In this document: positions 38,031-47,041 of the stretch, piece after piece
How positions within the stretch are numbered: position 1 is the first letter of the stretch
Layout of the letters: each line of letters begins with the position of its first letter
NCBI GenBank assembly: GCA_964529265.1
Contig: CAZGVW010000288.1
Coordinates: 1-64,000 of the forward strand
Reading direction: 5' to 3'
From: CAZGVW01 sp964529265
Lineage (GTDB): Bacteria; Planctomycetota; Phycisphaerae; Phycisphaerales; UBA1924
DNA: 64,000 nucleotides
Program-made: the position numbers and the translations under genes
Notes under the pieces: model-generated
What the model saw: the letters and a program-made list of their open reading frames with translations, nothing else
The model's database searches: none
What the model was told of the DNA's origin: nothing

Positions 38031-40952
38031 TCACGGAGTAGCGCGCATGTCATCGACGTTGTAGATGTAGAGCGCATCGAGCGCCTTGTCGATCCGCGTC
38101 ACCGCGTCGTTCAGGTGCGCCACCGTGTACGGATCGATCTTCGAATCCGCCCGCTTCAGCACGTCGCTGATCCGGTCGCGGATCTCGCGGAGCTTGAGCA
38201 CGCTCAGCGTCGCCACCGGCTTGGACGCGGCGCCCATGAACCCGCCGGGCATCGTCAGATCGATCATGCGCTCCAGGTGCTCGCGCTGCAGGTTGCGGCG
38301 GAGGCTGGAGATCATCGGATCGCGCGCCGTGTAGCGCTGGTCGCCCGGGTCGGCCAGTTCGCTCCACACCGCATCGGAGACGCTGAACATCACCTCCGGC
38401 AGCGTCAGGGCGTCGTCGTCCGCCCCGGCCCGGAACTCGTTGTCATAGACACGGCGAAGCGTCGTCGGGTTGAGCACCATGGTCAGCGCCGCCGACTGAA
38501 CTCCGATGATCCGGTCGTGCACGTTGAAGGTCTGGTCGTCGAAGATCTGGTTGATGCCGCCTTCGTCCCACCACTTGTCGATGGTCATGGCCTGCAGCAG
38601 TTCGGGCGTCAGGCCGAAGGCGTCGTCCTCGAACGCCGTCTCGATCACCAACGCCATCGCGCGGCGCTGGATGTCCGGAGGCAGGCTCTCGATCGGCATG
38701 CGGCCCGCCGGGTCGCCCTTGCGGTCGCGATTGATGTAGGAGCCGCCGATCCAGTTCGCCGCCACGCCGATCGCGTTGGTCTGGCGGGCCAGGATCGTCA
38801 TGTAGGCGTCGCGCGCCTTCGACCACGAATCGCCGTCCTTCACCATGTTCTCGAGAATCCGGCCGCGCAGGTGCTCCACAAGGCGCATCTGCGATTCGCA
38901 GTGATCCAGCGGATCCTTGCCGAAGTCGTAGCGGCGGGCCCGCGGATCCGGCCCCCACGTATCCTCGTCCGTGGCGTAGGCCAGCTCCGGCTCACCACAC
39001 CGCTTCAGGATCGGCGTGAGGTCCTTGTCGAACGAATAGCCGTACTCGATCGCCCAGTAGTCGTAGGGGCCGATCGTCATCATGCTCCAGTCGCCCTGGA
39101 CCTCGCCGTCCTTGAAGTTGAAGTTGACGGGGTTGTAGTCCATCACCGAGGCCGTCTGCGGTTTGCCATGGATGCCGGGGCTGTTCATATCCGCCAGCGT
39201 CATCATCGTCGAGGCCTTGAAGTTGTGCCGCAGGCCGATCGTGTGGCCGACCTCGTGCATCACGACGTCGCGGATCAGCGGGCCGATGAAGGACTCGGGC
39301 ACGCCGTCGAGCAGGTCCTGCTTCGGCTCCTTGCCCTTCGCCTCGTCATCGTCATCGCCCTTGCCGGGCTTTCCATTGTCCGGAGCGCTCGCAATCGCCA
39401 GGCCCGCGAGCAGGTCCGGGCTCAGCCGGAAGAGCGCCAGATCCATCGCCTTGCACATGCCGCTCGTGCATGCGCCGTTGATCTGGCTGGTGCGGCCGAT
39501 CAGGCCGTCATACATCTCGTCGCCCATGAGCGTGGGATCGGTGTGCGCCACGGGGTGGCCGCCGCCCCAGCCCCCGGACGCCGCGAGGCGCGCGGTGCGC
39601 TCCGCCATGCGCTCCGGGAGTTCGGCCGCCGTCGCCATGCGCAGACGCGGATCCCACTTGGGATTCGCGTCCAGCCACGCCAGCGTTTCGGGGCCGAAGC
39701 CCTCGATCGCGATCTCGGGCAGGAGCCGCTGATACTGCAGCGCATAGGCGCGGATCCACCCGTCGTTCATCACCACGTCGGCGTCCAGGATCTGGCCCGT
39801 GCGCGGATCGACCCGGCTCGGCCCGATCGCAAAGGACGCCCCGTTCGCGTTCCAGCGGATGAAGTTGTAGCGGACGTCCTCAGGATCCTTGTCCATGTGG
39901 GCGCCCGTGCGCGAATCCTGCTGGTACACCTCGACCGCGTTGACAACGCCGACCTTCTCGAAGGCCTTGTTCCACTCCAGCACGCCGTCGCGCACCCAGC
40001 GGCGGTAGCGGACGGGAGTCGTGTGCTCGAGGAAGAAGACGATCGGCTCCTTGGGCGGGCTGAGCGTCAGCGAGGGGTCGGCCTTCTCCAGTTTCCACCG
40101 GTTGATGTAGCGCACCCACGGCCGGTCGGCGGCGGGGTTGCCCAGGTCGCGGTGTGTGGTCGTGAAGTAGCCGATGCGCTCATCCGCATCGCGCGGCTTG
40201 TAGTTGGTGTTCTCCGGGATCACGCTGATCGAGTAGTGCAGCGTGGTCAGCCGGCCGTCGGCTCGCGGCAGTTCGAACGCCAGCTCGACGTTCTGCGGAA
40301 ACGCCTTGGCCTTCGTGATGCGGGCCAGCTTCGTGTTGGCGCCGCGCGTGATCGCCCCGAAGAACTTGCCCGACTCATCGACAAGCAGGTTGTCCGCATC
40401 GATGACCGGCCCGCCGCCGGGGCCCATGCAGACGATCGGGATATCGAGCACCACGCGATCCGTGAACAGCTGGCTCACCGACTTCTTCGACTCGGGGTCG
40501 CCCGAGGAGAGCGTCGCGATGTTCGGCTCGATGAGCGCCAGGCGCTTGTCGAATCGCTTCCAGAAGAGGTAGCTGTCGCCGAACTGGATGCCCGCCGTCG
40601 GAATGCCGCCGGCGATCGTCGTCGCGACGAACAGCTTCTGGGTCTCGAAGTTCCGCGGCAGTTCGGCCAGCACCTGGCCGTCCTTCTCGCGGGTGTAGAT
40701 CGTGTAGAGGCTCGCCTGACCGTCGGCGGTCGAGACGATCTTCGTGTAGTCCTTCGAAACGTCATCGAACGCCGGGAACTCTTTCTTGTCGTCGCCACCA
40801 CCCTTGCCCTCCCTGGCCGCGGCCATCTTGGCGGCGATTTCGGGCGGAATCTCGGGCTGAGCGAGCGAGGTCGCCGCACCGACGGAGAGCGCCAGAAGCG
40901 CCATCCCCGCCGCGAGGGTCGGGAGGAGGGGACTCTTGGATCTGTTCTGCAT
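38031..40952 (-). CDS. Secreted zinc metalloprotease, DUF5117/DUF4953-like
   Basis: A 973-residue protein with a signal peptide (LLPTLAAGMALLALSVGAATSLAQ). It carries the layout of the large bacterial DUF5117/DUF5118/DUF4953 proteins: an N-terminal beta-rich region with FVATTIAGGIPTAG and DRVVLDIPIV, then FFLEHTTPVRYRRWVRDGVLEWNKAFEKVG, and the zinc site HEVGHTIGLRHNF (566-578), a full HExxHxxGxxH motif, followed by SVMDYNP as the Met-turn. A Lys/Asp-rich stretch near 525-545 is a probable flexible loop. Exported and probably periplasmic; natural substrates unknown. A strong terminator follows. Confidence 0.9.
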   Translation of the reverse strand: MQNRSKSPLLPTLAAGMALLALSVGAATSLAQPEIPPEIAAKMAAAREGKGGGDDKKEFPAFDDVSKDYTKIVSTADGQASLYTIYTREKDGQVLAELPRNFETQKLFVATTIAGGIPTAGIQFGDSYLFWKRFDKRLALIEPNIATLSSGDPESKKSVSQLFTDRVVLDIPIVCMGPGGGPVIDADNLLVDESGKFFGAITRGANTKLARITKAKAFPQNVELAFELPRADGRLTTLHYSISVIPENTNYKPRDADERIGYFTTTHRDLGNPAADRPWVRYINRWKLEKADPSLTLSPPKEPIVFFLEHTTPVRYRRWVRDGVLEWNKAFEKVGVVNAVEVYQQDSRTGAHMDKDPEDVRYNFIRWNANGASFAIGPSRVDPRTGQILDADVVMNDGWIRAYALQYQRLLPEIAIEGFGPETLAWLDANPKWDPRLRMATAAELPERMAERTARLAASGGWGGGHPVAHTDPTLMGDEMYDGLIGRTSQINGACTSGMCKAMDLALFRLSPDLLAGLAIASAPDNGKPGKGDDDDEAKGKEPKQDLLDGVPESFIGPLIRDVVMHEVGHTIGLRHNFKASTMMTLADMNSPGIHGKPQTASVMDYNPVNFNFKDGEVQGDWSMMTIGPYDYWAIEYGYSFDKDLTPILKRCGEPELAYATDEDTWGPDPRARRYDFGKDPLDHCESQMRLVEHLRGRILENMVKDGDSWSKARDAYMTILARQTNAIGVAANWIGGSYINRDRKGDPAGRMPIESLPPDIQRRAMALVIETAFEDDAFGLTPELLQAMTIDKWWDEGGINQIFDDQTFNVHDRIIGVQSAALTMVLNPTTLRRVYDNEFRAGADDDALTLPEVMFSVSDAVWSELADPGDQRYTARDPMISSLRRNLQREHLERMIDLTMPGGFMGAASKPVATLSVLKLREIRDRISDVLKRADSKIDPYTVAHLNDAVTRIDKALDALYIYNVDDMRATP

Positions 40953-41184
40953 GGGATCTCGACTCCTGCTGGATGATCAGCGGCACACGGCCGGTTTTCG
41001 GACTCGAACTGTAGGAGGCCTGAGGCCCGCTGTCGGTTCGCCCTTCCCCGAAGGGACCCGCGCGCACCGGCGGCGTTCACTCCCTTCTCTACGGGCCGGA
41101 GGCCCTGTCGGTTGAGCCTTCCGGCCAATGAATCTTGAACTCTCGCCGCGACAAGTCCAACAACCACCACCCGAAACCCCGCGG

Positions 41185-42174
41185 CTACCCACCCCTGACC
41201 TTGAACCACCAGATCAGGAGCCCCGTCAGAACGCCAAAAGCCGCGGCCGCGGCCTGGAATGGGCGGTCCCGCAGGGCCAGTTCCGTCGGGTCGTCATACT
41301 CGCCCCGGTCCAGCAGCACGATGCACCGGAACAGGGCGAAGGTGGCGGGCAGGACCGTCAGCCAGAGGGCGTTGAAGCCGTTCCAGACCATTTCCGATCG
41401 GTCCGCCACGTACACGGTGTACCCCAGCAGCGTGGCGACGCCGGTCACCACCACGGCCATCTCCAGGAGGGTGTCCGTGTACTCCCCGAGGACACGCCGG
41501 GAGTCGGCCGCGGCGGGGCCGAGCATCCGCCGCTCCCCCAGCCGCTTCCCGAAGGCCAGGAACATCGCCAGGAACAGCGTGCAGTTGAGCAGCCAGACCG
41601 TCGGGGCGACTTCGACCGCGAGACAACCCGCCAGCACCCGCAGCACGAAGCCGAGGGCCAGGCACATCACGTCCGCGATCACCGAGTGCTTGAGGACGGC
41701 GGAGTAGAGCGTCACATTCGCGAGGTAGACCAGCGCCGTGGCGCCGACCCACCATCGCGCGGGCTCCGGCAGCGCCCAGTTGACCGCGATCGCGCCCAGA
41801 AGGAGAAACCCGGCGAGCAGCGCGGCCGCCCGCGGCGTGACCAGCCCCGCCGCGATCGGACGCAGACTCTTTCGCGGGTGGGCCCGGTCCTGGGTCGCAT
41901 CGAGCAGATCGTTGACGACGTATGCCGCGCTCGACACCAGCGCGAACACCACCGCCGCGAGGATGGCCCGCATCGCGATCTCGCCCGGCGGAAGGTCAAC
42001 GTCTCCGAGGCCGTAAAGGGGGCCGATGAGCACGAACACGCTCTTGGCCCACTGGTGGGGTCGTGCGAGTTTGATGAGTGGCTTGATCATGAAGGGCGAA
42101 AGGCGTCCGGGAACTGCATCGGCCCGGCCGGTCCCGAGCGTGAATACGACTCCGCGCCGGACCGGTTCGCTCAT
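41185..42174 (-). CDS. UbiA-family prenyltransferase, decaprenyl-phosphate phosphoribosyltransferase-like
   Basis: A membrane protein of 329 residues with about eight helices and the two Asp-rich motifs of UbiA enzymes: NDLLDATQDRAHPRKSLRPIAAG and, on the second, YSAVLKHSVIADVMCLALGFVLRVLAG. FLAFGKRLGERR is typical of the branch that moves phosphoribose from PRPP to a polyprenyl phosphate (Rv3806c in mycobacteria), feeding pentose donors. With the polysaccharide genes next to it, a lipid-linked pentose role is plausible but inferred. The ATG at 42174 overlaps the methyltransferase stop (ATGA); a second ATG at 42090 is closer to the conserved region. Confidence 0.85.
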   Translation of the reverse strand: MSEPVRRGVVFTLGTGRADAVPGRLSPFMIKPLIKLARPHQWAKSVFVLIGPLYGLGDVDLPPGEIAMRAILAAVVFALVSSAAYVVNDLLDATQDRAHPRKSLRPIAAGLVTPRAAALLAGFLLLGAIAVNWALPEPARWWVGATALVYLANVTLYSAVLKHSVIADVMCLALGFVLRVLAGCLAVEVAPTVWLLNCTLFLAMFLAFGKRLGERRMLGPAAADSRRVLGEYTDTLLEMAVVVTGVATLLGYTVYVADRSEMVWNGFNALWLTVLPATFALFRCIVLLDRGEYDDPTELALRDRPFQAAAAAFGVLTGLLIWWFKVRGG

Positions 42175-42830
42175 GCGCGGGCCGCGTTGGCCGGCCCCTC
42201 GGCCCGCGGCCGAAGCGCGGCAAAGTACTGCAGGCGGCGGCCGAAGACGAGGTTCCAGCCGAAGGGGTAGAGATCCATCGCGCTGCGCTCCTCAACCACT
42301 TCGAAGCCGTGGCGCTGCGCAACGGCCGTCCACTCGGCCGGAGTGTTGTAGCGGTAGAGGCACTCCACGCCGTACGGCGCGTTCGCCGCCCAGTCCATGA
42401 ACGCGATGCGCTGCTGCGCGAGCGGCCCCTGCACGATGTGGTCTTTGACGATCAGCAGCCGTCGGGCGACCCGTGCGCACTCCGACAGGAGCCGATCCGG
42501 CTGCTCCTCGTGATGCAGCACGTCCGCGACGATCACGACGTCGTGCGACTGGTCTTCGAAGGGGATCGTCACGCCGTTGTACTGAGTGACGGGGATCGGC
42601 TCGCCGCCGCGCCGGAAACGCTCCAGGCCGTCAACCTGCACATCCGGCGGGCACGCCGGGCCATCCATGAGCGCGCGCCCGAGTGTTCCCACGCCGCAGC
42701 CGACGTCGAGCACGCGGTCGCCCTCGCGCAGATGGGGTGTGATCGCGTCCACGAGCACGCGGAGGCGCGATTCGTAGATCGGCCGGTGCAGGGCGCTCAT
42801 CAGGCGGGACAGGGGGCCGCGGGACGACAT
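42171..42830 (-). CDS. SAM-dependent methyltransferase, class I
   Basis: About 219 residues. The SAM site is VLDVGCGVGTLG near residue 40, followed by VDGLERF (acidic ribose contact) and HDVVIVADVLHHEEQPDRLLSECARVARR, the usual motif II-III region. No membrane segment. The ATG at 42830 begins MSSRGPLSRLMSALHRPIYESRL, matching methyltransferases found beside UbiA and glycosyltransferase genes. The substrate, perhaps a lipid-linked sugar or a glycan, is not predictable. Coupled to the UbiA gene by a four-base overlap and close after ugd. Confidence 0.85.
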   Translation of the reverse strand: MSSRGPLSRLMSALHRPIYESRLRVLVDAITPHLREGDRVLDVGCGVGTLGRALMDGPACPPDVQVDGLERFRRGGEPIPVTQYNGVTIPFEDQSHDVVIVADVLHHEEQPDRLLSECARVARRLLIVKDHIVQGPLAQQRIAFMDWAANAPYGVECLYRYNTPAEWTAVAQRHGFEVVEERSAMDLYPFGWNLVFGRRLQYFAALRPRAEGPANAARA

Positions 42831-42861
42831 GGTCGTGCTCGGTGGGTGAGCCCGCGGGGCG

Positions 42862-44265
42862 TCAGCGCCTGCCCGCCGCGTGAGGGGTGGCGCGGGTCTC
42901 CGCGGTATGGCCCGGTCGCGCCGGCGCCACGGGCGCCCGGCCAACCGAGTAGTACGTGAGGCCCGCCCGCGCCATCTGATCGATCCGGTACAGATTGCGG
43001 CCGTCGAAGACCACGGGCGTCTTCAGCGTGCGGCGCACGCGCTCGAAGTCCGGCGACTTGAACTCGTCCCAATCGGTGCAGACGACGAGGGCATCGGCCC
43101 CCGAGAGGGCGTCGTACATCCGATCCACCATCGTGACGCGGCCGTTCATGGCCTTCAATCCGTTGGCGCCGGCCACGGGGTCGTGGGCCCGAATCGCGGC
43201 GCCAGCATCGAGCGCCCGCTGCATGAGCGTGAGGGATGGCGCCTCGCGGATGTCATCCGTGTTCGGCTTGAACGCCACGCCCCAGAAGGCCAGCGTCTTG
43301 CTGCGGAGGCCGCCGTGCGGGCGGAAGTGATCGTCGATCTTGGAGAAGAAGGCGTCGCGCTGGCCCTGGTTCACCGCGTGCACGCTCTGGAGCAGGGTCG
43401 CGGGTCGCGCCACGCGCTCGCCCATTTCGATGCACGCGAGAACATCTTTCGGGAAACACGAGCCTCCGTAGCCCAGGCCCGGATACAGGAACTGGTTGCC
43501 GATGCGGCGGTCGGAGCACATCCCCTCGCGGACGCGCCCGATGTCGGCGCCGAGCGCCTCGCACAGGCCCGCGATCTCGTTGATGAAGGAGATCTTGGTC
43601 GCCAGCATCGCGTTTGAGGCGTACTTCACCATCTCGCTGGAGAGGATGTCCATCACGAGGATGGGGTGGCCCTGGCGCACGTAGGGCTCGTAGAGATCGC
43701 GGAGCAGGTCGCCGGCGAGATCGTTCTCGACGCCCACGACCACGCGATCCGGCCGCTGGAAATCCGCGATTGCGGCGCCTTCCTTGAGGAACTCGGGGTT
43801 GTTGGCAATCAGGAACGGCGCATCGCCCGCCTTGGCGCGGATGCGCTCCGCCACTTGCAGACTCGCGCCGACGGGCACGGTGGATTTCACGATGACGACG
43901 ACCGGCGGCCGGTCGGGCTGCTTGCCGCGGGCCTTCAGCGCCCCGGCGATGTCATCCGCGGCGCTGAACACGTACTTCAGATCGGAGCGGCCTCGCTCAT
44001 CCGATGGCGTGCCGACACAGATGAAGATCATGTCCGCGTCGCGATACGCCTCGGCCTGATCGGTCGTAAAGCGCAGACGGCCCGCCCGGATGTTGGTCTG
44101 CATGAGTTCGGTGAGGCCGGGCTCGTGGATCGGGCAGCCGCCGGCCTTCAGCGCGGCGATCTTGGCGGGGTCGAGGTCGAGAATCACCACCTCGTTGCCC
44201 GTGTTCGAGAAGCACGCGCCGGTGACGAGTCCGACATATCCGGCGCCGACCATCGTGAGTCGCAT
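42862..44265 (-). CDS. ugd: UDP-glucose 6-dehydrogenase
   Basis: Oxidises UDP-glucose to UDP-glucuronate with two NAD. The 467 residues include the NAD loop MVGAGYVGLVTGACFS (5-20), IICVGTP-like FICVGTPSDE, STVPVG, the substrate motif NPEFLKEGAAIADF, the lysine region SSEMVKYASNAMLATKISFINE and the catalytic GGSCFPKD with its cysteine. The start at 44265 puts the NAD loop at the N-terminus as in the family. The next gene in the pathway, uxs, lies upstream on the same strand, 150 bp away. Confidence 0.95.
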   Translation of the reverse strand: MRLTMVGAGYVGLVTGACFSNTGNEVVILDLDPAKIAALKAGGCPIHEPGLTELMQTNIRAGRLRFTTDQAEAYRDADMIFICVGTPSDERGRSDLKYVFSAADDIAGALKARGKQPDRPPVVVIVKSTVPVGASLQVAERIRAKAGDAPFLIANNPEFLKEGAAIADFQRPDRVVVGVENDLAGDLLRDLYEPYVRQGHPILVMDILSSEMVKYASNAMLATKISFINEIAGLCEALGADIGRVREGMCSDRRIGNQFLYPGLGYGGSCFPKDVLACIEMGERVARPATLLQSVHAVNQGQRDAFFSKIDDHFRPHGGLRSKTLAFWGVAFKPNTDDIREAPSLTLMQRALDAGAAIRAHDPVAGANGLKAMNGRVTMVDRMYDALSGADALVVCTDWDEFKSPDFERVRRTLKTPVVFDGRNLYRIDQMARAGLTYYSVGRAPVAPARPGHTAETRATPHAAGRR

Positions 44266-44284
44266 GCAGAGGCTCCTGGTGGGG

Positions 44285-44414
44285 GAGGCAAAGGGGATAG
44301 GCAACAGGCAATAGGAAAGACATCGGATATGCGGCCGATGGCCCGAAGCGGCCATCGTACCGGGGGGGCGCCGGCCTGCCCTCGTGCCTGATGCCTGTTC
44401 CCTTTTGCCTCTCT
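44285..44414. repeat. Imperfect inverted repeat between ugd and uxs
   Basis: Near 44286-44311 the strand reads AGGCAAAGGGGATAGGCAAC, then AGGCA. The reverse complement of 44386-44413 reads GAGGCAAAAGGGAACAGGCA, then TCAGGCA. The arms are about 80 percent alike and flank roughly 75 bp. Purine-rich AGGCAACAGG strings of this kind recur in noncoding DNA of various bacteria. Confidence 0.45.
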
Positions 44415-44415
44415 C

Positions 44416-45399
44416 TCAGTAATTCGGCGTCGGCGCCCGGAATCGTGCGAAATCGATCGATTTGAACCACGCGATCGTGCGATCGAGGCCCTCCTTGAGC
44501 GGCGTGCGGGGTTTCCAGCCGAGCCGCTCGGCCGCGAGCGAGATATCGGGGCGGCGCTGCTTCGGGTCGTCCGCGGGAAGCGGCCTGTGGACGATGCGGC
44601 TGCGCGACCCCGTCTTGTCGATCACCAGCCGCGCGAGTTCGAGAATCGTGAACTCGTCCGGATTCCCGAGGTTCACCGGGCCGGCGAACCCCTTGGGGGG
44701 ATCGGGGCTGTCCATCATGCGGATGATCCCGTCGATGAGGTCGTCCGCGTAGCAGAAGGAGCGGGTCTGCGAGCCGTCGCCATAAACGGTGATATCTTCG
44801 CCCGCGAGCGCCTGGCGGATGAAATTCGAGACCACGCGGCCGTCAAACGGGTGCATCCGCGGGCCATACGTGTTGAAAATGCGCACGACGCGGATGTTCA
44901 CGCGGTTCATGCGGTGATAATCGAAGAAAAGCGTCTCCGCGGCGCGTTTTCCTTCGTCGTAGCACGCGCGCGTGCCGATCGGGTTCACCGACCCGCGGTA
45001 CGACTCCGGCTGCGGATGCACCTCGGGGTCGCCGTACACCTCGCTCGTGGATGCCTGCAGGATCTTCGCGCCGCACCGCTTGGCCATGCCGAGCATGTTG
45101 ATCGCGCCCAGCACGCTGGTTTTCATCGTTTTGATCGGGTTGTGCTGATAGTGGCCGGGCGCCGCCGGGCAGGCGAGGTTGTAAACCTCATCGACCTCGA
45201 GCCAGACCGGATGGGTCACATCGTGGCGGATCAGTTCGAAATTCGGCCTCGCGAGCAGGTGCTCGACGTTGGATTTCTGGCTGGTGAAGAAGTTGTCGAG
45301 GCAGATCACGTCGTGCCCCGCCGCGACCAGCCGGTCGCAGAGGTGGCTTCCCAGGAACCCGGCGCCGCCGGTGACGAGAATCCGCTTGAGTGTGGCCAT
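44416..45399 (-). CDS. uxs: UDP-glucuronate decarboxylase (UDP-xylose synthase)
   Basis: Converts UDP-glucuronate to UDP-xylose. A 327-residue SDR: NAD loop TGGAGFLGSHL (10-20), the Uxs marker LDNFFTSQKSNVEHLL (34-49), TSE at 118-120, and the catalytic pair Tyr 147 and Lys 151 in CYDEGKRAAE, followed by RIFNTYGPRMHPFDGRVVSNF. These specific motifs separate it from general epimerases. Together with ugd it forms a two-step route from UDP-glucose to UDP-xylose. Confidence 0.93.
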   Translation of the reverse strand: MATLKRILVTGGAGFLGSHLCDRLVAAGHDVICLDNFFTSQKSNVEHLLARPNFELIRHDVTHPVWLEVDEVYNLACPAAPGHYQHNPIKTMKTSVLGAINMLGMAKRCGAKILQASTSEVYGDPEVHPQPESYRGSVNPIGTRACYDEGKRAAETLFFDYHRMNRVNIRVVRIFNTYGPRMHPFDGRVVSNFIRQALAGEDITVYGDGSQTRSFCYADDLIDGIIRMMDSPDPPKGFAGPVNLGNPDEFTILELARLVIDKTGSRSRIVHRPLPADDPKQRRPDISLAAERLGWKPRTPLKEGLDRTIAWFKSIDFARFRAPTPNY

Positions 45400-45487
45400 T
45401 TTGGTGAAAACGGGTCAGAATCGACGCCGGAAGGGGGTTCGTCAGGTGGGGGTCCGGAAGCCGGGGCTGATGCTATCGGATCGCCCT

Positions 45488-45514
45488 CCCCCCGGGCTTC
45501 GAAGGCCCGGGGGG
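45488..45514. repeat. GC-rich palindrome upstream of pqiA
   Basis: Ten-base perfect arms CCCCCCGGGC (45488-45497) and GCCCGGGGGG (45505-45514) with centre TTCGAAG. It lies 38-64 bp before the pqiA start in the divergent region with uxs. Without a T-run it is not a standard terminator; it could be a regulator site or an RNA structure in the leader. Confidence 0.6.
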
Positions 45515-45551
45515 CAATTCGCCGATGCGCCGGCGGAATAATGGAGGCGAC

Positions 45552-46166
45552 ATGGCTTCAGCCCCCCTCAGCGCATCCGCCCTCCGAGCCTGCCGGTCCT
45601 GCGGGCTCGTCATGCGCATCGATGGGCTCGCCCCCTGCGCCGGCGCGCGGTGCCCCCGGTGCCGGGCTGTGACCCGGTTCGCCGGGGCCGAGCGGGCCCG
45701 GAGCCGGGCCGCGGCTTTCGCGCTGGCGGCCCTCATCCTCTACCCGGTCGCCATGTCGCTTCCCGTGCTCGAAATCCAGCAGATGGGCCGGGTGAACAGC
45801 TCGACGATCTGGTCGGGCGTCGTCTCGCTCTTCAACGATGGGCACGCCCTGCTCGCGCTGATCGTGTTCTTGTGCTCAATTGTGATCCCACTGCTCAAAA
45901 TCGGTGGAATTCTGGTGCTGAGCGTGCGCCCGCGGGCGCTGGCCCGCCACCACCAGGCCGCGACGCACCGAATCATCGACATCATCGGAAAATGGGGAAT
46001 GGTGGACGTTTTGCTGGTGGCGACGCTCGTCGCCGCCGTGAAACTGGGCGACTGGGTGGATGTCCACCCCGGCCCCGGCGCCCTCGCCTTTGCCGCGGTG
46101 GTGCTCCTCAGCCTGCTCTCGTCGGCGTGTTTCGATCCATCGCACCTCTGGGAGGACCGCGCTTGA
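45552..46166 (+). CDS. PqiA-like membrane protein, single-domain
   Basis: A 204-residue protein. The start at 45552 has GGAGG six bases upstream. A zinc-ribbon-like head (CRSCGLVM, then CAGARCPRC) is followed by four membrane helices including FALAALILYPVAMSLPVLEI, SLFNDGHALLALIVFLCSIVIPLLKIGGIL and WGMVDVLLVATLVAAVKLG. E. coli PqiA has two such domains; this protein has one. PqiA acts with the MCE protein PqiB in lipid movement between membranes. The pqiB-like gene overlaps by four bases. Confidence 0.88.
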   Translation: MASAPLSASALRACRSCGLVMRIDGLAPCAGARCPRCRAVTRFAGAERARSRAAAFALAALILYPVAMSLPVLEIQQMGRVNSSTIWSGVVSLFNDGHALLALIVFLCSIVIPLLKIGGILVLSVRPRALARHHQAATHRIIDIIGKWGMVDVLLVATLVAAVKLGDWVDVHPGPGALAFAAVVLLSLLSSACFDPSHLWEDRA

Positions 46167-47029
46167 GCACCTCGACCGCCGACGTCCCCCGGGCCGAAAC
46201 GGCGCCGAAGCGCCGGTGGTCGCTGGCGTGGCTGGCGCCCATCGCCGCGCTGGTTGTGGCCGGTTTTCTCGTCTACGACGCCATGGCCGATCGCGGGCCG
46301 GTGATCACGATTACGTTCGCCGATGGACACGATTTGAAGCCGAATGACCCGATTTCGCACCGGGGCGTCGTGGCGGGGCGGGTGCGCGAGGTGCGGCTCG
46401 GGCCCGGCTTGCGCGAGGTGGTCGTCACCGCTGCTCTGACACGGGATGCCGCGGGGCTGGCGAGGGATGGGGCCCAGTTCTGGGTGGTCCGGCCGGAGAT
46501 CAGCCTGACGCGAATTTCGGGCGTCGAGACGCTCCTGGGGCCCCGGTACATCGCGGTGCGGCCCGGAGAAGGACCCCCGCGGCGGCGGTTTGCGGGGCTG
46601 GAGAACCCGCCGGCGGAGCGGGGGCTGAGTGGCGACGGGCTGGTGGTGGTTCTGGAGGCGCCGCGGGCGGGGTCGCTGCAGGCGGGGTCGCCGGTGCTGT
46701 ACCGGGATGTGACGGTTGGATCGGTGACGGACACGCGGCTGTCGGCGGATGCGGCGTTCGTTGAAGTGATTGTCGAGATTCTGCCCGAGTATTCGCGTCT
46801 TGTGCGCGAGAATTCGCGTTTCTGGAACGCCGGCAACATCGGTGTGGACCTGGGGTTCGGCGGGCTGACCTTTCAGGCGGATTCGCTCTCGGCGATCCTG
46901 ACGGGCGGCGTGGCGTTCGCGACGCCGACCAAGCCGGGAGAGGCGGTGGCGAACGGGGCGCGGTTCCAGCTGGCGGACCGGCCGGAGGAGGCCTGGCTGA
47001 AGTGGTCGCCTGCATTGGCGGCGGAGTGA
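46163..47029 (+). CDS. PqiB/MlaD-like MCE protein with two MCE domains
   Basis: A 288-residue protein with a TTG start at 46163 (overlapping the pqiA stop as TTGA) supported by GGGAGG 8 bases upstream. One N-terminal membrane helix (WLAPIAALVVAGFLVYDAMA) anchors it; two MCE domains follow: PVITITFADGHDLKPNDPISHRGVVAGRVREVRL and the repeat LVVVLEAPRAGSLQAGSPVLYRDVTVGSVTDTRL. E. coli PqiB has three and LetB seven. MCE proteins form hexameric rings or tubes that carry lipids across the periplasm. With the half-size PqiA this looks like a minimal version of the system. Confidence 0.88.
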   Translation: MSTSTADVPRAETAPKRRWSLAWLAPIAALVVAGFLVYDAMADRGPVITITFADGHDLKPNDPISHRGVVAGRVREVRLGPGLREVVVTAALTRDAAGLARDGAQFWVVRPEISLTRISGVETLLGPRYIAVRPGEGPPRRRFAGLENPPAERGLSGDGLVVVLEAPRAGSLQAGSPVLYRDVTVGSVTDTRLSADAAFVEVIVEILPEYSRLVRENSRFWNAGNIGVDLGFGGLTFQADSLSAILTGGVAFATPTKPGEAVANGARFQLADRPEEAWLKWSPALAAE

Positions 47030-47041
47030 GGCGGACCGGGC

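Noticed and set aside
37881..40976. A 1031-codon open frame opposite the large metalloprotease
   Set aside because: Same explanation: the minus-strand protein has a signal peptide and zinc motif; the mirror frame is His/Arg-rich noise.
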